Of a stretch of DNA of 64,000 nt, positions 52,228 through 60,079 are shown one piece after another. A model generated the notes under the pieces. The model saw only the letters and a list, made by a program, of their open reading frames with translations. It was not told the DNA's origin and made no database searches. Position 1 is the first letter of the stretch; each line of letters starts with the position of its first letter. The DNA is taken from NCBI GenBank assembly GCA_905215575.1, contig CAJMQV010000002.1, positions 32,443-96,442 on the forward strand. The letters are read 5' to 3'. Both the position numbers and the translations under genes were made by a program. The stretch is from an uncultured bacterium. GTDB lineage: Bacteria; Bacteroidota; Bacteroidia; Bacteroidales; Bacteroidaceae.

Positions 52228-53258
52228 AACCATCCCTCCTTTTTATACCAGGCAATGGTTCGTTTTACTCCTTCGGCCAGCAGGATGCGTGGCTGATATC
52301 CGATTTCTTTTCGTGCCGGTTCTATGTCGCACTGCCAGTTTCTCTGGCACAGAATGTGAAACTTGTCGCCGTTCAGTGTACTGATCTTTCCGGTAACCTT
52401 ACTGATTGCCTCGCTGATGCTACAAATGGCCTTCAGCAGAAATATCGGAGCTTTGATGCGGAGCAGCCATTTTATTCCTAACTCCTTTTGGATAAGGTCA
52501 CTGAAGTCCTGACTGTGATATACCTGTCCGTCGCTGATAAAATAGGCTCTTTGAGTCACACCCGAACTGATGGCGCAGAATATGGCATCGACCAGATCCT
52601 GTACATATACAAACGTAATCTCCTGCGGACGGTAGCCTACGGCAAAATCAGAGTGCTGCTTGATGCTCTGTGCCATCAGGAAATAATCCTTCTCGCGCGG
52701 TCCGTATACTCCGGTCGGGCGCAGGATGACATAAGGGAAATCCGAGAGGTTCTTGATGTATTCTTCAGCTTTTAGTTTGCTCTGTCCGTATGCCGTGTTG
52801 GGCGATGGAGTATCATCTTCACGGATAGGGGCATAAATCCAGGGGTTATTGCCCGGATTCTGCACGGGAGTCTCGCGGATAGCTCCGTAGACACTGAGTG
52901 AACTGACAAACACAAACTGTTTGGGAATCATGTCCAGCTTGCGCAAGGTGTCTGCAAAAATGCGGGTTCCTTCATAATTGGTTCTGAAGAAGTCTTCCCG
53001 GTTCAGGCATTTGGTTGCTCCGGCCGCATGTACGATGTAGTCCCAGTTGCCGTTCGCTGCCTTATGGTCATTCAGTTGGGCTTCAAGTTTCTCCGGATTG
53101 TTGAAATCCAGCTCTATGAAGTGAATACGTGGGTCCTTTAGATATTTTTTGCTGCTGGAGCGGCGGATTCCGGCCCAAACCTGATATCCTTTTTTCAGTC
53201 CTTCTTCAACGATGAAGCTGCCGATGAAGCCGCTGGCTCCGGTAATTAGTAAGTTCAT
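52224..53258 (-). CDS. NAD-dependent epimerase/dehydratase (extended SDR)
   Basis: A 344-residue short-chain dehydrogenase of the extended type. Rossmann start LLITGASGFIGSFIVEEGLKKG (GxxGxxG), VHAAGATKC, the catalytic Tyr-Lys as YGQSKLKAEEYI, and LRPTGVYGPREKDYF. C-terminal part is variable. Substrates in this family range from nucleotide sugars to sterol-like or hopanoid lipids; coupling to a PAP2-type membrane enzyme by ATGA overlap hints at lipid or glycan modification. Start at MNLLITGASG (53258). The cation-efflux gene lies 17 bp upstream. Confidence 0.85.
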   Translation of the reverse strand: MNLLITGASGFIGSFIVEEGLKKGYQVWAGIRRSSSKKYLKDPRIHFIELDFNNPEKLEAQLNDHKAANGNWDYIVHAAGATKCLNREDFFRTNYEGTRIFADTLRKLDMIPKQFVFVSSLSVYGAIRETPVQNPGNNPWIYAPIREDDTPSPNTAYGQSKLKAEEYIKNLSDFPYVILRPTGVYGPREKDYFLMAQSIKQHSDFAVGYRPQEITFVYVQDLVDAIFCAISSGVTQRAYFISDGQVYHSQDFSDLIQKELGIKWLLRIKAPIFLLKAICSISEAISKVTGKISTLNGDKFHILCQRNWQCDIEPARKEIGYQPRILLAEGVKRTIAWYKKEGWL

Positions 53259-53275
53259 GATGTTTTCTTTGATGA

Positions 53276-54217
53276 TTATTTGGGAGATGACGAGCACGAA
53301 GGGCATTCGTTCGGATAAACTCCGTTTACTTTTATTGGTTCGGTATGGATGCCGACGTGTGTGTTGGGGCCGAAGCGTTCTTTCAGTTTCCGTTCCACAG
53401 CGGTTGCCTTGCAGTGGGCTTCATAGAGCGGAATGTGGCCATCCATGCGGATATGCATCTCGATGGCGTATTCATTGCCGATTCTTCGTGTTCTCAGATT
53501 ATGAATTTCGCAGATGTCGGGCACTTGCATGGCCGTGTTGATAATTTCTTCTTCCACGTCGTCGGGCAGAGAGCGCTCGGTCAGTTCGTCCACACTGTTC
53601 TTCAGCAAACTGAGAGAAACCTTCATGATAAAGAAGCTGACAATGGCTGCGGCCAACGGATCCAAAATGTGCCATTGGTTACCCAGCAGGATAGCTCCTC
53701 CGATACCTATGGCTGTACCGATAGAAGAGAATGCGTCGCTTCTGTGGTGCCAGGCGTTGGCGATAACGGCCTGAGAGTTAACTTTCTGGCCCACGTACTT
53801 GGTCATCTGGAAGGCTGCTTCTTTCAGTACAATAGAGAGAATGGCAGCCCAAAAAGCCAGCATGCCCGGGGCTTCGATGGTTCCTCCTTGCAATACGAAA
53901 AAGATTTTTTGAAGGCTGGTCCATAAAATGCCGATTCCAATGGCCAGCAGAGCGGTACCGATGATGGCTGTGGCCAGGGTTTCATATTTTCCGTGTCCGT
54001 AATCGTGCCCTTTGTCTTTGGGCTTGCTCGACATGCGCACGAAAACCATCACAATCAGGTCGGTAACAAAATCGGATAAAGAATGGATGGCGTCTGCCAC
54101 CATAGCCGCACTGTGTCCCCAAATGCCGGCCGCAAATTTAAACACCACCAGAAACAGGTTGATGGCTCCACCGGCCAGTGTGACTTCATAAATGCGTTTT
54201 GTTCTATCTTTCTGCAT
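53276..54217 (-). CDS. Cation diffusion facilitator transporter
   Basis: A 313-residue inner-membrane metal exporter with six helices and a C-terminal cytoplasmic domain. Family markers are ADAIHSLSDFVTDLIV (metal Asp), HDYGHGKYETLATAI, ANAWHHRSDAFSSIG with the second HxxxD site, and the RRIGNEYAIEMHIRMDG region of the ferredoxin-like domain. C-terminus is CPSCSSSPK, a Cys pair that may bind metal. Start at MQKDRTKRI (54217); the longer frame is non-conserved. Likely zinc or iron efflux. It stands first in the epimerase-PAP2 run. Confidence 0.92.
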   Translation of the reverse strand: MQKDRTKRIYEVTLAGGAINLFLVVFKFAAGIWGHSAAMVADAIHSLSDFVTDLIVMVFVRMSSKPKDKGHDYGHGKYETLATAIIGTALLAIGIGILWTSLQKIFFVLQGGTIEAPGMLAFWAAILSIVLKEAAFQMTKYVGQKVNSQAVIANAWHHRSDAFSSIGTAIGIGGAILLGNQWHILDPLAAAIVSFFIMKVSLSLLKNSVDELTERSLPDDVEEEIINTAMQVPDICEIHNLRTRRIGNEYAIEMHIRMDGHIPLYEAHCKATAVERKLKERFGPNTHVGIHTEPIKVNGVYPNECPSCSSSPK

Positions 54218-54615
54218 CGTAAATTCTTTTTTTGCATTCCGGAACAAGGTAATATTTTGTGGGCAGTCTGTTCTGTTTTACCGATATTTGCCGGTTTCGG
54301 AATTGCAGGTTGAACGATATTCAGACGTTATTTCTTATAGGGAAGCAAAAGTAGGGATTTTAGATGATATGAACAAAAAAAGATAACTGTATCCATAAGG
54401 AATAATCGTTTGTTTGAAGTATTTTCTGAGGAAATGAATCAGAAAGGGAAATAAAAGTAATGTACTTTGATCAATGGGTGTCGGGGCTTTTTTATACTTA
54501 GCTTTAAAGATACTGAATTTCAAAAATTAAATTCTTTTTTTGAGCCGTGATATCCATAAATTTGCTTTATTTGCATAAAAGAAAAGACGAGAACAACCTC
54601 TAAAAAACAAGAAAC
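54218..54615. other. Divergent promoter region between the cation-efflux gene and rnr
   Basis: About 398 AT-rich bases with no credible gene. On the + strand TAAATTTG (54557-54564), matching TAnnTTTG, is a likely -7 box for rnr, 51 bases before its ATG; a TTTG at 54539-54542 is too close for the normal spacer. The middle part (54250-54530) shows nothing recognisable. Confidence 0.55.
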
Positions 54616-56838
54616 ATGGGAAAATCGCAGAAAAAAGGAGGCAAGCGCCTCAAGAAGAAAGAACTGGCAAAGATGCTGATTGATCTTTTCCAGAACAACC
54701 CGGCAGAGGTTTACGATGTGAAGACTATATTCCGGTTGCTGAAGCTCGACACTCATCCGGCAAAGATGCTTTGCATGGATGTGCTGGAGGAGATGGCCTT
54801 GGATGATTATATCGTAGAGAAAGATAAGCTGAAATATCGCCTGAATACATCCGGACAGGTGCTTGAAGGTGTCTTCCGCCGTAAAGCGAACGGAAAGAAT
54901 ACATTCATTCCCGATGGGGGAGGAGAGCCTATTCTGGTTGCGGAGCGCAATTCAGCTCATGCCATGGACGGCGACCGGGTACAGGTTACTCTGCTGGCCC
55001 GCCGCAAGCATCATGTACGCGAAGCACAGGTGACGGACATTCTGAAACGCAACAGCAAGAATTTTGTCGGAACCCTCAAGGTGAGCAAGGATTATGCGTT
55101 CCTGCTTACCGAGGACCGTACGCTGGCCAATGACATCTTCATCCCGAAGGGAGCGCTGAAGGGAGGAAAGTCCGGCGACAAGGCAGTGGTGGCCATCACC
55201 GAATGGCCCGAAAATGCCAAGAACCCGATCGGAAAGGTGATAGACATTCTGGGAAAGAGCGGCGAGAACAACACCGAGATGCATGCTATTCTGGCTGAAT
55301 ACGGTTTGCCATATTCTTATCCCGAGGAAGTGGAGAAGGCTGCCGACCGGATTGATCCGGGAATCACGCCCGAAGAGATAGCCCGTCGTGAGGATATGCG
55401 CGGAATTACTACCTTTACCATCGACCCGAGAGATGCCAAGGACTTTGACGACGCCTTGTCTATCCGCAGTCTGTCCGACGGATTGTGGGAGATTGGTGTG
55501 CATATTGCCGACGTGTCGCACTATGTGCAGGAGGGAAGCATTATCGATAAGGAAGCCGTGAAGCGTGCCACCAGTATCTATCTGGTAGACCGCACCATCC
55601 CGATGCTGCCCGAGCGCCTGTGTAACTTTATTTGTTCTTTGCGCCCGAACGAAGAGAAACTGGCTTACAGTGTGATCTTCAAGATGGACGATCAGGCGGA
55701 AATCAAGAGCTGGCATCTGGCGCATACCGTCATCAAGAGCGACCGCCGCTTTACTTATGAAGAGGTGCAGGACTTATTGGAGAAAAACAATGAGGCTTCG
55801 CCCGAGGATTATCGTATGCCGGGCGATCACAAGGTGCCGCCATTGGATCCGAATGCTCTGCCTGTGGAGAACTTCAAGGACGAACTGATCACGTTGAACC
55901 GTCTGGCCAAACAGTTGCGCAGCAAGCGCTTTGCCAACGGAGCCATCGATTTTGACCGTAACGAGGTGCGTTTTGAGATTGACGAGAAAGGAAAGCCGCT
56001 GAGTGTATATTTCAAGGTGGCCAAGGACGCCAACAAACTGGTGGAGGAATTTATGCTGCTGGCCAACCGTACCGTAGCCGAGAGTATCGGAAAGGTGCCT
56101 AAAAACAAGACGGCCAAGACCTTCCCATATCGAATCCACGACCTGCCCGACCCGGCCAAACTGATGAATCTGAGCGAGTTTATCGTGAAATTCGGATATA
56201 AGCTGAAAACCACCGGAACCAAGGCCGAGGTGAGCCGAGGACTGAACAAACTGTTGGAGGAAGTACGGGGCAAGAAAGAGCAGAATCTGATCGAAACGGT
56301 ATCTCTCCGTGCCATGATGAAGGCCCGTTATAGCACGCACAATATCGGCCACTACGGACTGGCGTTTGATTATTACACCCACTTTACTTCGACTATCCGC
56401 CGTTATCCCGACGTGATGGTGCATCGCTTGCTGACCCGTTATGCCGATGGCGGACGGAGTGCCAACCGCGACAAGTACGAGGAACTGTGCGAGCACAGCA
56501 GCGAGATGGAGCAGTTGGCTGCCAGCGCCGAGCGTGCGAGCATCAAATACAAGCAGGTGGAGTTTATGAGCGACAAGCTGGGCGAAGTCTTCGAAGGAAC
56601 CATCAGTGGCGTAACCGAGTTCGGACTCTATGTAGAGGTCAATGAGAACAAGTGCGAGGGCATGGTGCCTTTGCGCGATCTGGATGATGATTACTACGAG
56701 TTTGACGAGAAGAACTACTGTCTGTGGGGACGTAAATACCACCACCGCTATTCATTGGGCGATCAGGTGAAAATTCAGGTGGCCCGTGCCAATTTGGATA
56801 AAAAGCAGTTGGATTTTGCCTTGGTAAAAGAGAAATAA
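54616..56838 (+). CDS. rnr: Ribonuclease R
   Basis: A 740-residue 3'-5' exoribonuclease. N-terminal basic stretch (MGKSQKKGGKRLKKKELAK) and helix-turn-helix-like region, cold-shock domains, the RNB catalytic domain (FTIDPRDAKDFDDALSI with the metal-binding aspartates, VDRTIPMLPERLCNFICSL, HIADVSHYV), and a C-terminal S1 domain (GEVFEGTISGVTEFGLYVEV). Degrades structured RNA and rRNA fragments. It has its own terminator at 56869-56902. Base composition is moderately GC-rich compared with genes to the left. Confidence 0.96.
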   Translation: MGKSQKKGGKRLKKKELAKMLIDLFQNNPAEVYDVKTIFRLLKLDTHPAKMLCMDVLEEMALDDYIVEKDKLKYRLNTSGQVLEGVFRRKANGKNTFIPDGGGEPILVAERNSAHAMDGDRVQVTLLARRKHHVREAQVTDILKRNSKNFVGTLKVSKDYAFLLTEDRTLANDIFIPKGALKGGKSGDKAVVAITEWPENAKNPIGKVIDILGKSGENNTEMHAILAEYGLPYSYPEEVEKAADRIDPGITPEEIARREDMRGITTFTIDPRDAKDFDDALSIRSLSDGLWEIGVHIADVSHYVQEGSIIDKEAVKRATSIYLVDRTIPMLPERLCNFICSLRPNEEKLAYSVIFKMDDQAEIKSWHLAHTVIKSDRRFTYEEVQDLLEKNNEASPEDYRMPGDHKVPPLDPNALPVENFKDELITLNRLAKQLRSKRFANGAIDFDRNEVRFEIDEKGKPLSVYFKVAKDANKLVEEFMLLANRTVAESIGKVPKNKTAKTFPYRIHDLPDPAKLMNLSEFIVKFGYKLKTTGTKAEVSRGLNKLLEEVRGKKEQNLIETVSLRAMMKARYSTHNIGHYGLAFDYYTHFTSTIRRYPDVMVHRLLTRYADGGRSANRDKYEELCEHSSEMEQLAASAERASIKYKQVEFMSDKLGEVFEGTISGVTEFGLYVEVNENKCEGMVPLRDLDDDYYEFDEKNYCLWGRKYHHRYSLGDQVKIQVARANLDKKQLDFALVKEK

Positions 56839-56868
56839 AGGTTTTTGAAAAGAAACAGAGAATGCAAG

Positions 56869-56902
56869 GGGAGCATGCCGGAAAGGAGCATGCTCCCTTT
56901 TT
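56869..56902 (+). terminator. Rho-independent terminator of rnr
   Basis: GGGAGCATGC (56869-56878) pairs with GCATGCTCCC (56888-56897) around a 9-base loop, followed by TTTTT. It lies 30 bases after the rnr stop. Confidence 0.85.
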
Positions 56903-57085
56903 CCGTGAAAAATCGTCCCGATGTTTTTCGGATTTTGTCGGGACCGTTTTTAGAAAACATCACGGTCTTTTTTCACTATATCAGCCGGTAACCGGCCGGT
57001 TTTTCTTTAATTTCTATAACAAAATGTTTGTTTTTCTTTGGACTTCTTTTTTATGAATTGCGTAACGGGAGTGAATTAAAATAGT

Positions 57086-57093
57086 TATCTTTG
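57086..57093 (+). promoter_or_regulatory. -7 element of rpoN promoter
   Basis: TATCTTTG matches TAnnTTTG; predicted transcript start near 57100 gives a 29-base leader before the rpoN ATG. The -33 partner is not evident. Confidence 0.5.
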
Positions 57094-57128
57094 CATTTGG
57101 ATATTAAAGTTTTGACAGATCATACGAT

Positions 57129-58637
57129 ATGGCACAGAAAATCATTCAAACACAGTCCCTGCAACAAACACAGACCCTTTCACCGCAGCAGGTGCTTCAA
57201 GTGCGCCTCTTGGAAATGCCTGTGTCCGAACTGGAGCAGCGGGTAAAGAATGAAATCATCGAAAACGGAGCGTTGGAGGAAGGCGACCACTATTCCGAGG
57301 CGGACGACTCCTATAATGCCGACACTCAGGAGGACGCCTATGAGGCCGCAGAGGGGGGCATGGAAGCCTATTCCGACCTGGTATCCTCGCCTTCGAAAGA
57401 GCTGAAGGACGCCCTGGGCGATTACCGCAACTCGGACGAGGTGCCCGATTATCTGTTGAAGAACTATCCGCAGAACGATACGATGGAGACGATAGATTAC
57501 GGCGACACCATCTCCTTCTACGAACAGATGAAAGAGCAGATGAACGAGTGCGAGCTCACCGAAAAGCAGAAAATGCTGATGGAGTATCTCATCGGGTCGC
57601 TCGAGAATGACGGGCTGCTGAAAAAACCGCTCGCCACCCTGGCCGACGAGCTGGAGGTGTATCACAACGAGCCCACCACGGTGGAGGAGCTGGAGCAGGT
57701 GCTCCGCATGCTGCAGGAATTCGAGCCCGCCGGCATCGGCGCACGCAGCCTGCAGGAGTGTCTGCAGATACAGATCCGGCGCGACAAGCGGTTCCACACC
57801 CCCCTCAAGCAGAAGGAATACCGCGTCATCACGCAGTATTACGAGGAGTTTACGCACAAGCGGTGGGACAAGATCCAGCAGCGCATGAAGCTGACGGACG
57901 GGGAGGTGGAACAGCTGCAGAAGGAAATACGCAGGCTGAACCCGCGCCCGGGCAGCTCCATGGGCGAGCTTGTGGGCCATAACTACCAGCAGGTGGTGCC
58001 CGACTTTATCGTGGAGACCGAAGACGACGGCACCATAACCATGACGCTGAACCAGGGCGATGTGCCGGAACTGAAAATCAGCGATTCCTTCCTGGACATC
58101 CTGCGGCAGTATGACGGGGAACGGCAGAAAATGAGCCGCTCCGAAAAGGATGCCCTGCTCTACACCCGTCAGAAGATAGAGAAGGCGCAGATGTTCATCG
58201 ACGCCATCCGCCAGCGCCGCCACACGCTGACGGTGACCATGCAGGCCATCATCGACCTGCAACGCCCCTTCTTCCTCGAAGGCGACGAGCTGCTGCTCCG
58301 GCCCATGATCCTGAAGGATGTGGCCGAGCGCACGGGACTGGACATCTCGACCATATCGCGCGTGACGGGCAGCAAATACGTGCAGACCAATTATGGCATC
58401 TATCCGCTCAAATGGTTCTTCAGCGACGGCTTTACCACCGACGACGGGCAGGAGATAGCCACCCGCAAAATTCAGAATGCCCTGAAGGAGATCATCGAGA
58501 ACGAGGACCGGAAAAAGCCTTTGAGCGATGAAACCCTGACCCAAATGTTGAATCAGAAAGGTTTCCCCATAGCGCGCCGCACGGTGGCCAAATACCGCGA
58601 GCAGCTGGGGATCCCCGTTGCAAGATTAAGAAAATGA
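57129..58637 (+). CDS. rpoN: RNA polymerase sigma-54 factor
   Basis: A 502-residue alternative sigma factor that reads -24/-12 promoters with help from AAA+ activators. Region I is Gln-rich (QTQSLQQTQTLSPQQVLQVRLLEM), followed by an acidic linker (about 50-85), the core-binding domain (LIGSLENDGLLKKPL to about 230), the CBD/HTH (LDISTISRVTGSKYVQTNYGIYPLKWFF) and the RpoN box ARRTVAKYREQLGIP near the end. Complete and of normal length. Two 60-base lines inside the gene are 68 % G+C, far above neighbours. Start codon of the next gene overlaps its stop (ATGA). Confidence 0.97.
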   Translation: MAQKIIQTQSLQQTQTLSPQQVLQVRLLEMPVSELEQRVKNEIIENGALEEGDHYSEADDSYNADTQEDAYEAAEGGMEAYSDLVSSPSKELKDALGDYRNSDEVPDYLLKNYPQNDTMETIDYGDTISFYEQMKEQMNECELTEKQKMLMEYLIGSLENDGLLKKPLATLADELEVYHNEPTTVEELEQVLRMLQEFEPAGIGARSLQECLQIQIRRDKRFHTPLKQKEYRVITQYYEEFTHKRWDKIQQRMKLTDGEVEQLQKEIRRLNPRPGSSMGELVGHNYQQVVPDFIVETEDDGTITMTLNQGDVPELKISDSFLDILRQYDGERQKMSRSEKDALLYTRQKIEKAQMFIDAIRQRRHTLTVTMQAIIDLQRPFFLEGDELLLRPMILKDVAERTGLDISTISRVTGSKYVQTNYGIYPLKWFFSDGFTTDDGQEIATRKIQNALKEIIENEDRKKPLSDETLTQMLNQKGFPIARRTVAKYREQLGIPVARLRK

Positions 58638-59269
58638 GTGATAAACAGATTATTCTCGTGGCCCGGTTCTTTTCCGGACTGTTCCGGCCCTTTTACATGC
58701 CGCTCATCAGCTTTCTGGCCTTATTCATGTTCACTTATCTGAACGTGCTGCCTTTCAGCTACAAGCTGAGCGTGCTGGCGCTGGTCTACTGTCTGACCAT
58801 CCTGCTGCCCCAATTGCTGATCTTTTCCTATCGCAGCATGAAAGGCTGGCAGGCGGTGCATCTGCGCCGCAGGGAGCATCGCGTGGTGCCCTACATCCTG
58901 TCCATCCTGTCGTATCTCACCTGCCTGTATGTGATGGGCGAACTGCGCATGCCCCGCTACATGGGCGGCATCATCGTTTCGGCCCTGCTGATACAGATTT
59001 CGTGTGCCGTGGTGAATATCTGGTGGAAGGTGAGTATCCATTCCGCCGCCATGGGCGGTCTGATCGGAGGCTTGCTGGCCTTTTCGCTGCTGTTTATGTT
59101 CAATCCGGTGTATTGGCTGTGTGTGGCCATCCTGCTGGCCGGAATCGTGGGCAGCTGCCGTATGCTGTTGCGACAGCATTCCCTGGGACAGGTGCTCGTG
59201 GGCACGCTCATCGGCATCGTCTTCGGATTCTGGGGAATCCTTTTGCCTTTCCCCAGCATCTTCCACTAA
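58634..59269 (+). CDS. PAP2-like membrane protein with degenerate active site
   Basis: A 211-residue protein with about six helices, overlapping rpoN by ATGA. The last 60 residues keep the layout of PAP2 phosphatase motifs (SIHSAAMGG, then SCRMLLRQHSLGQVLVG) but with altered residues, so lipid phosphatase activity is uncertain. This protein commonly lies after rpoN in Bacteroides, which argues for a conserved partner or simple operon. Codon use is as GC-rich as rpoN's. Confidence 0.75.
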   Translation: MSDKQIILVARFFSGLFRPFYMPLISFLALFMFTYLNVLPFSYKLSVLALVYCLTILLPQLLIFSYRSMKGWQAVHLRRREHRVVPYILSILSYLTCLYVMGELRMPRYMGGIIVSALLIQISCAVVNIWWKVSIHSAAMGGLIGGLLAFSLLFMFNPVYWLCVAILLAGIVGSCRMLLRQHSLGQVLVGTLIGIVFGFWGILLPFPSIFH

Positions 59270-59568
59270 GACATCTCCCGTTACAAGGAACACGCACGAA
59301 GAGTTCCCTCCGCCGGCGCTCCGCCCGCGAATCCCATGATCCGTAAAAGGTTTCATGGCCTGCAACGGTTCCCCGGCCCTGCAACGGTCTCCCGCTCCGC
59401 TCGGGAAAACATGGAGCGTCCGGTACGGTAACCCCGATCCAATACAGGCGGATAAAGACGCAAACGGGTGCAAGCACAGGCGGGCAAGCGTGCAAACGGA
59501 CAGAAGCACAAGCAAAAACAGAAAAGAATAAAGATATAGAAAACATAAAAACATAAAACAGGAAAAAT
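59270..59568. other. Intergenic region before purE
   Basis: 299 bases without a credible gene. The left half is GC-rich like rpoN, with repeated GCAACGGT(T/C) words (GCAACGGTTCCC, GCAACGGTCTCC) near 59361-59390; the right 50 bases are AT-rich and A-rich, directly before purE. No terminator or TAnnTTTG box was recognised. Confidence 0.5.
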
Positions 59569-60075
59569 ATGAAACCAGTTGTAAGTATTATTATGGGCAG
59601 TACGTCCGATCTTCCGGTGATGGAGAAGGCTGCTAAGTTTTTTGATGAAATGCAGGTTCCTTTTGAGATGAACGCTTTGTCGGCTCACCGCACACCGGAC
59701 GAGGTGGAGGCCTTTGCCAAGGGAGCGGCCGCACGCGGCGTGAAAGTGATCATCGCCGGTGCCGGTATGGCGGCAGCCCTTCCCGGAGTAATTGCCGCAA
59801 GCACCACTTTGCCGGTTATCGGAGTGCCTATCAAGGGAATGCTCGACGGACTGGATGCCATGCTGTCCATCATTCAGATGCCTCCCGGAATCCCGGTGGC
59901 TACCGTGGGAGTGAACGGCGCGCTGAATGCCGGAATCCTGGCTGTGGAGATGCTGGCGCTGGCCGACGAGGCTCTGGCTGCCCGTCTGGCAGAATATAAG
60001 AACAGCCTGAAGAACAAGATCGTAAAGGCCAATGCCGAACTGGCTGAGGTGAAATATCAGTTTAAGTGTAATTGA
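59569..60075 (+). CDS. purE: N5-carboxyaminoimidazole ribonucleotide mutase
   Basis: A 168-residue purine-pathway enzyme of class I PurE type. MGSTSDLPVMEKAAKFFDE, the SAHRTPDEV loop, AGAGMAAALPGVIAASTTLPVIGVP and the substrate-binding GLDAMLSIIQMPPGIPVATVGV are all intact. No purK gene adjoins it, and purD is 35 kb away. ispG follows 4 bp later. Confidence 0.97.
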   Translation: MKPVVSIIMGSTSDLPVMEKAAKFFDEMQVPFEMNALSAHRTPDEVEAFAKGAAARGVKVIIAGAGMAAALPGVIAASTTLPVIGVPIKGMLDGLDAMLSIIQMPPGIPVATVGVNGALNAGILAVEMLALADEALAARLAEYKNSLKNKIVKANAELAEVKYQFKCN

Positions 60076-60079
60076 TCCT

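Larger units (their letters stand above)
56839..57128. other. Intergenic region rnr-rpoN
   Basis: Holds the rnr terminator (56869-56902), a second hairpin-like stretch (GTCCCGA to TCGGGAC about 56915-56944, and GACCGT to ACGGTC near 56942-56967 with a following T-run), and the rpoN promoter box TATCTTTG (57086-57093). No gene seen. Confidence 0.6.

Noticed and set aside
55774..56745. 323-residue minus-strand frame opposite rnr
   Set aside because: Shadow of RNase R codons.
57180..58544. 454-residue frame on the minus strand opposite rpoN
   Set aside because: Exactly antisense to a well-supported gene; its length follows from the G+C-rich third positions of rpoN. Composition is unlike a protein (His, Gln and Leu excess).
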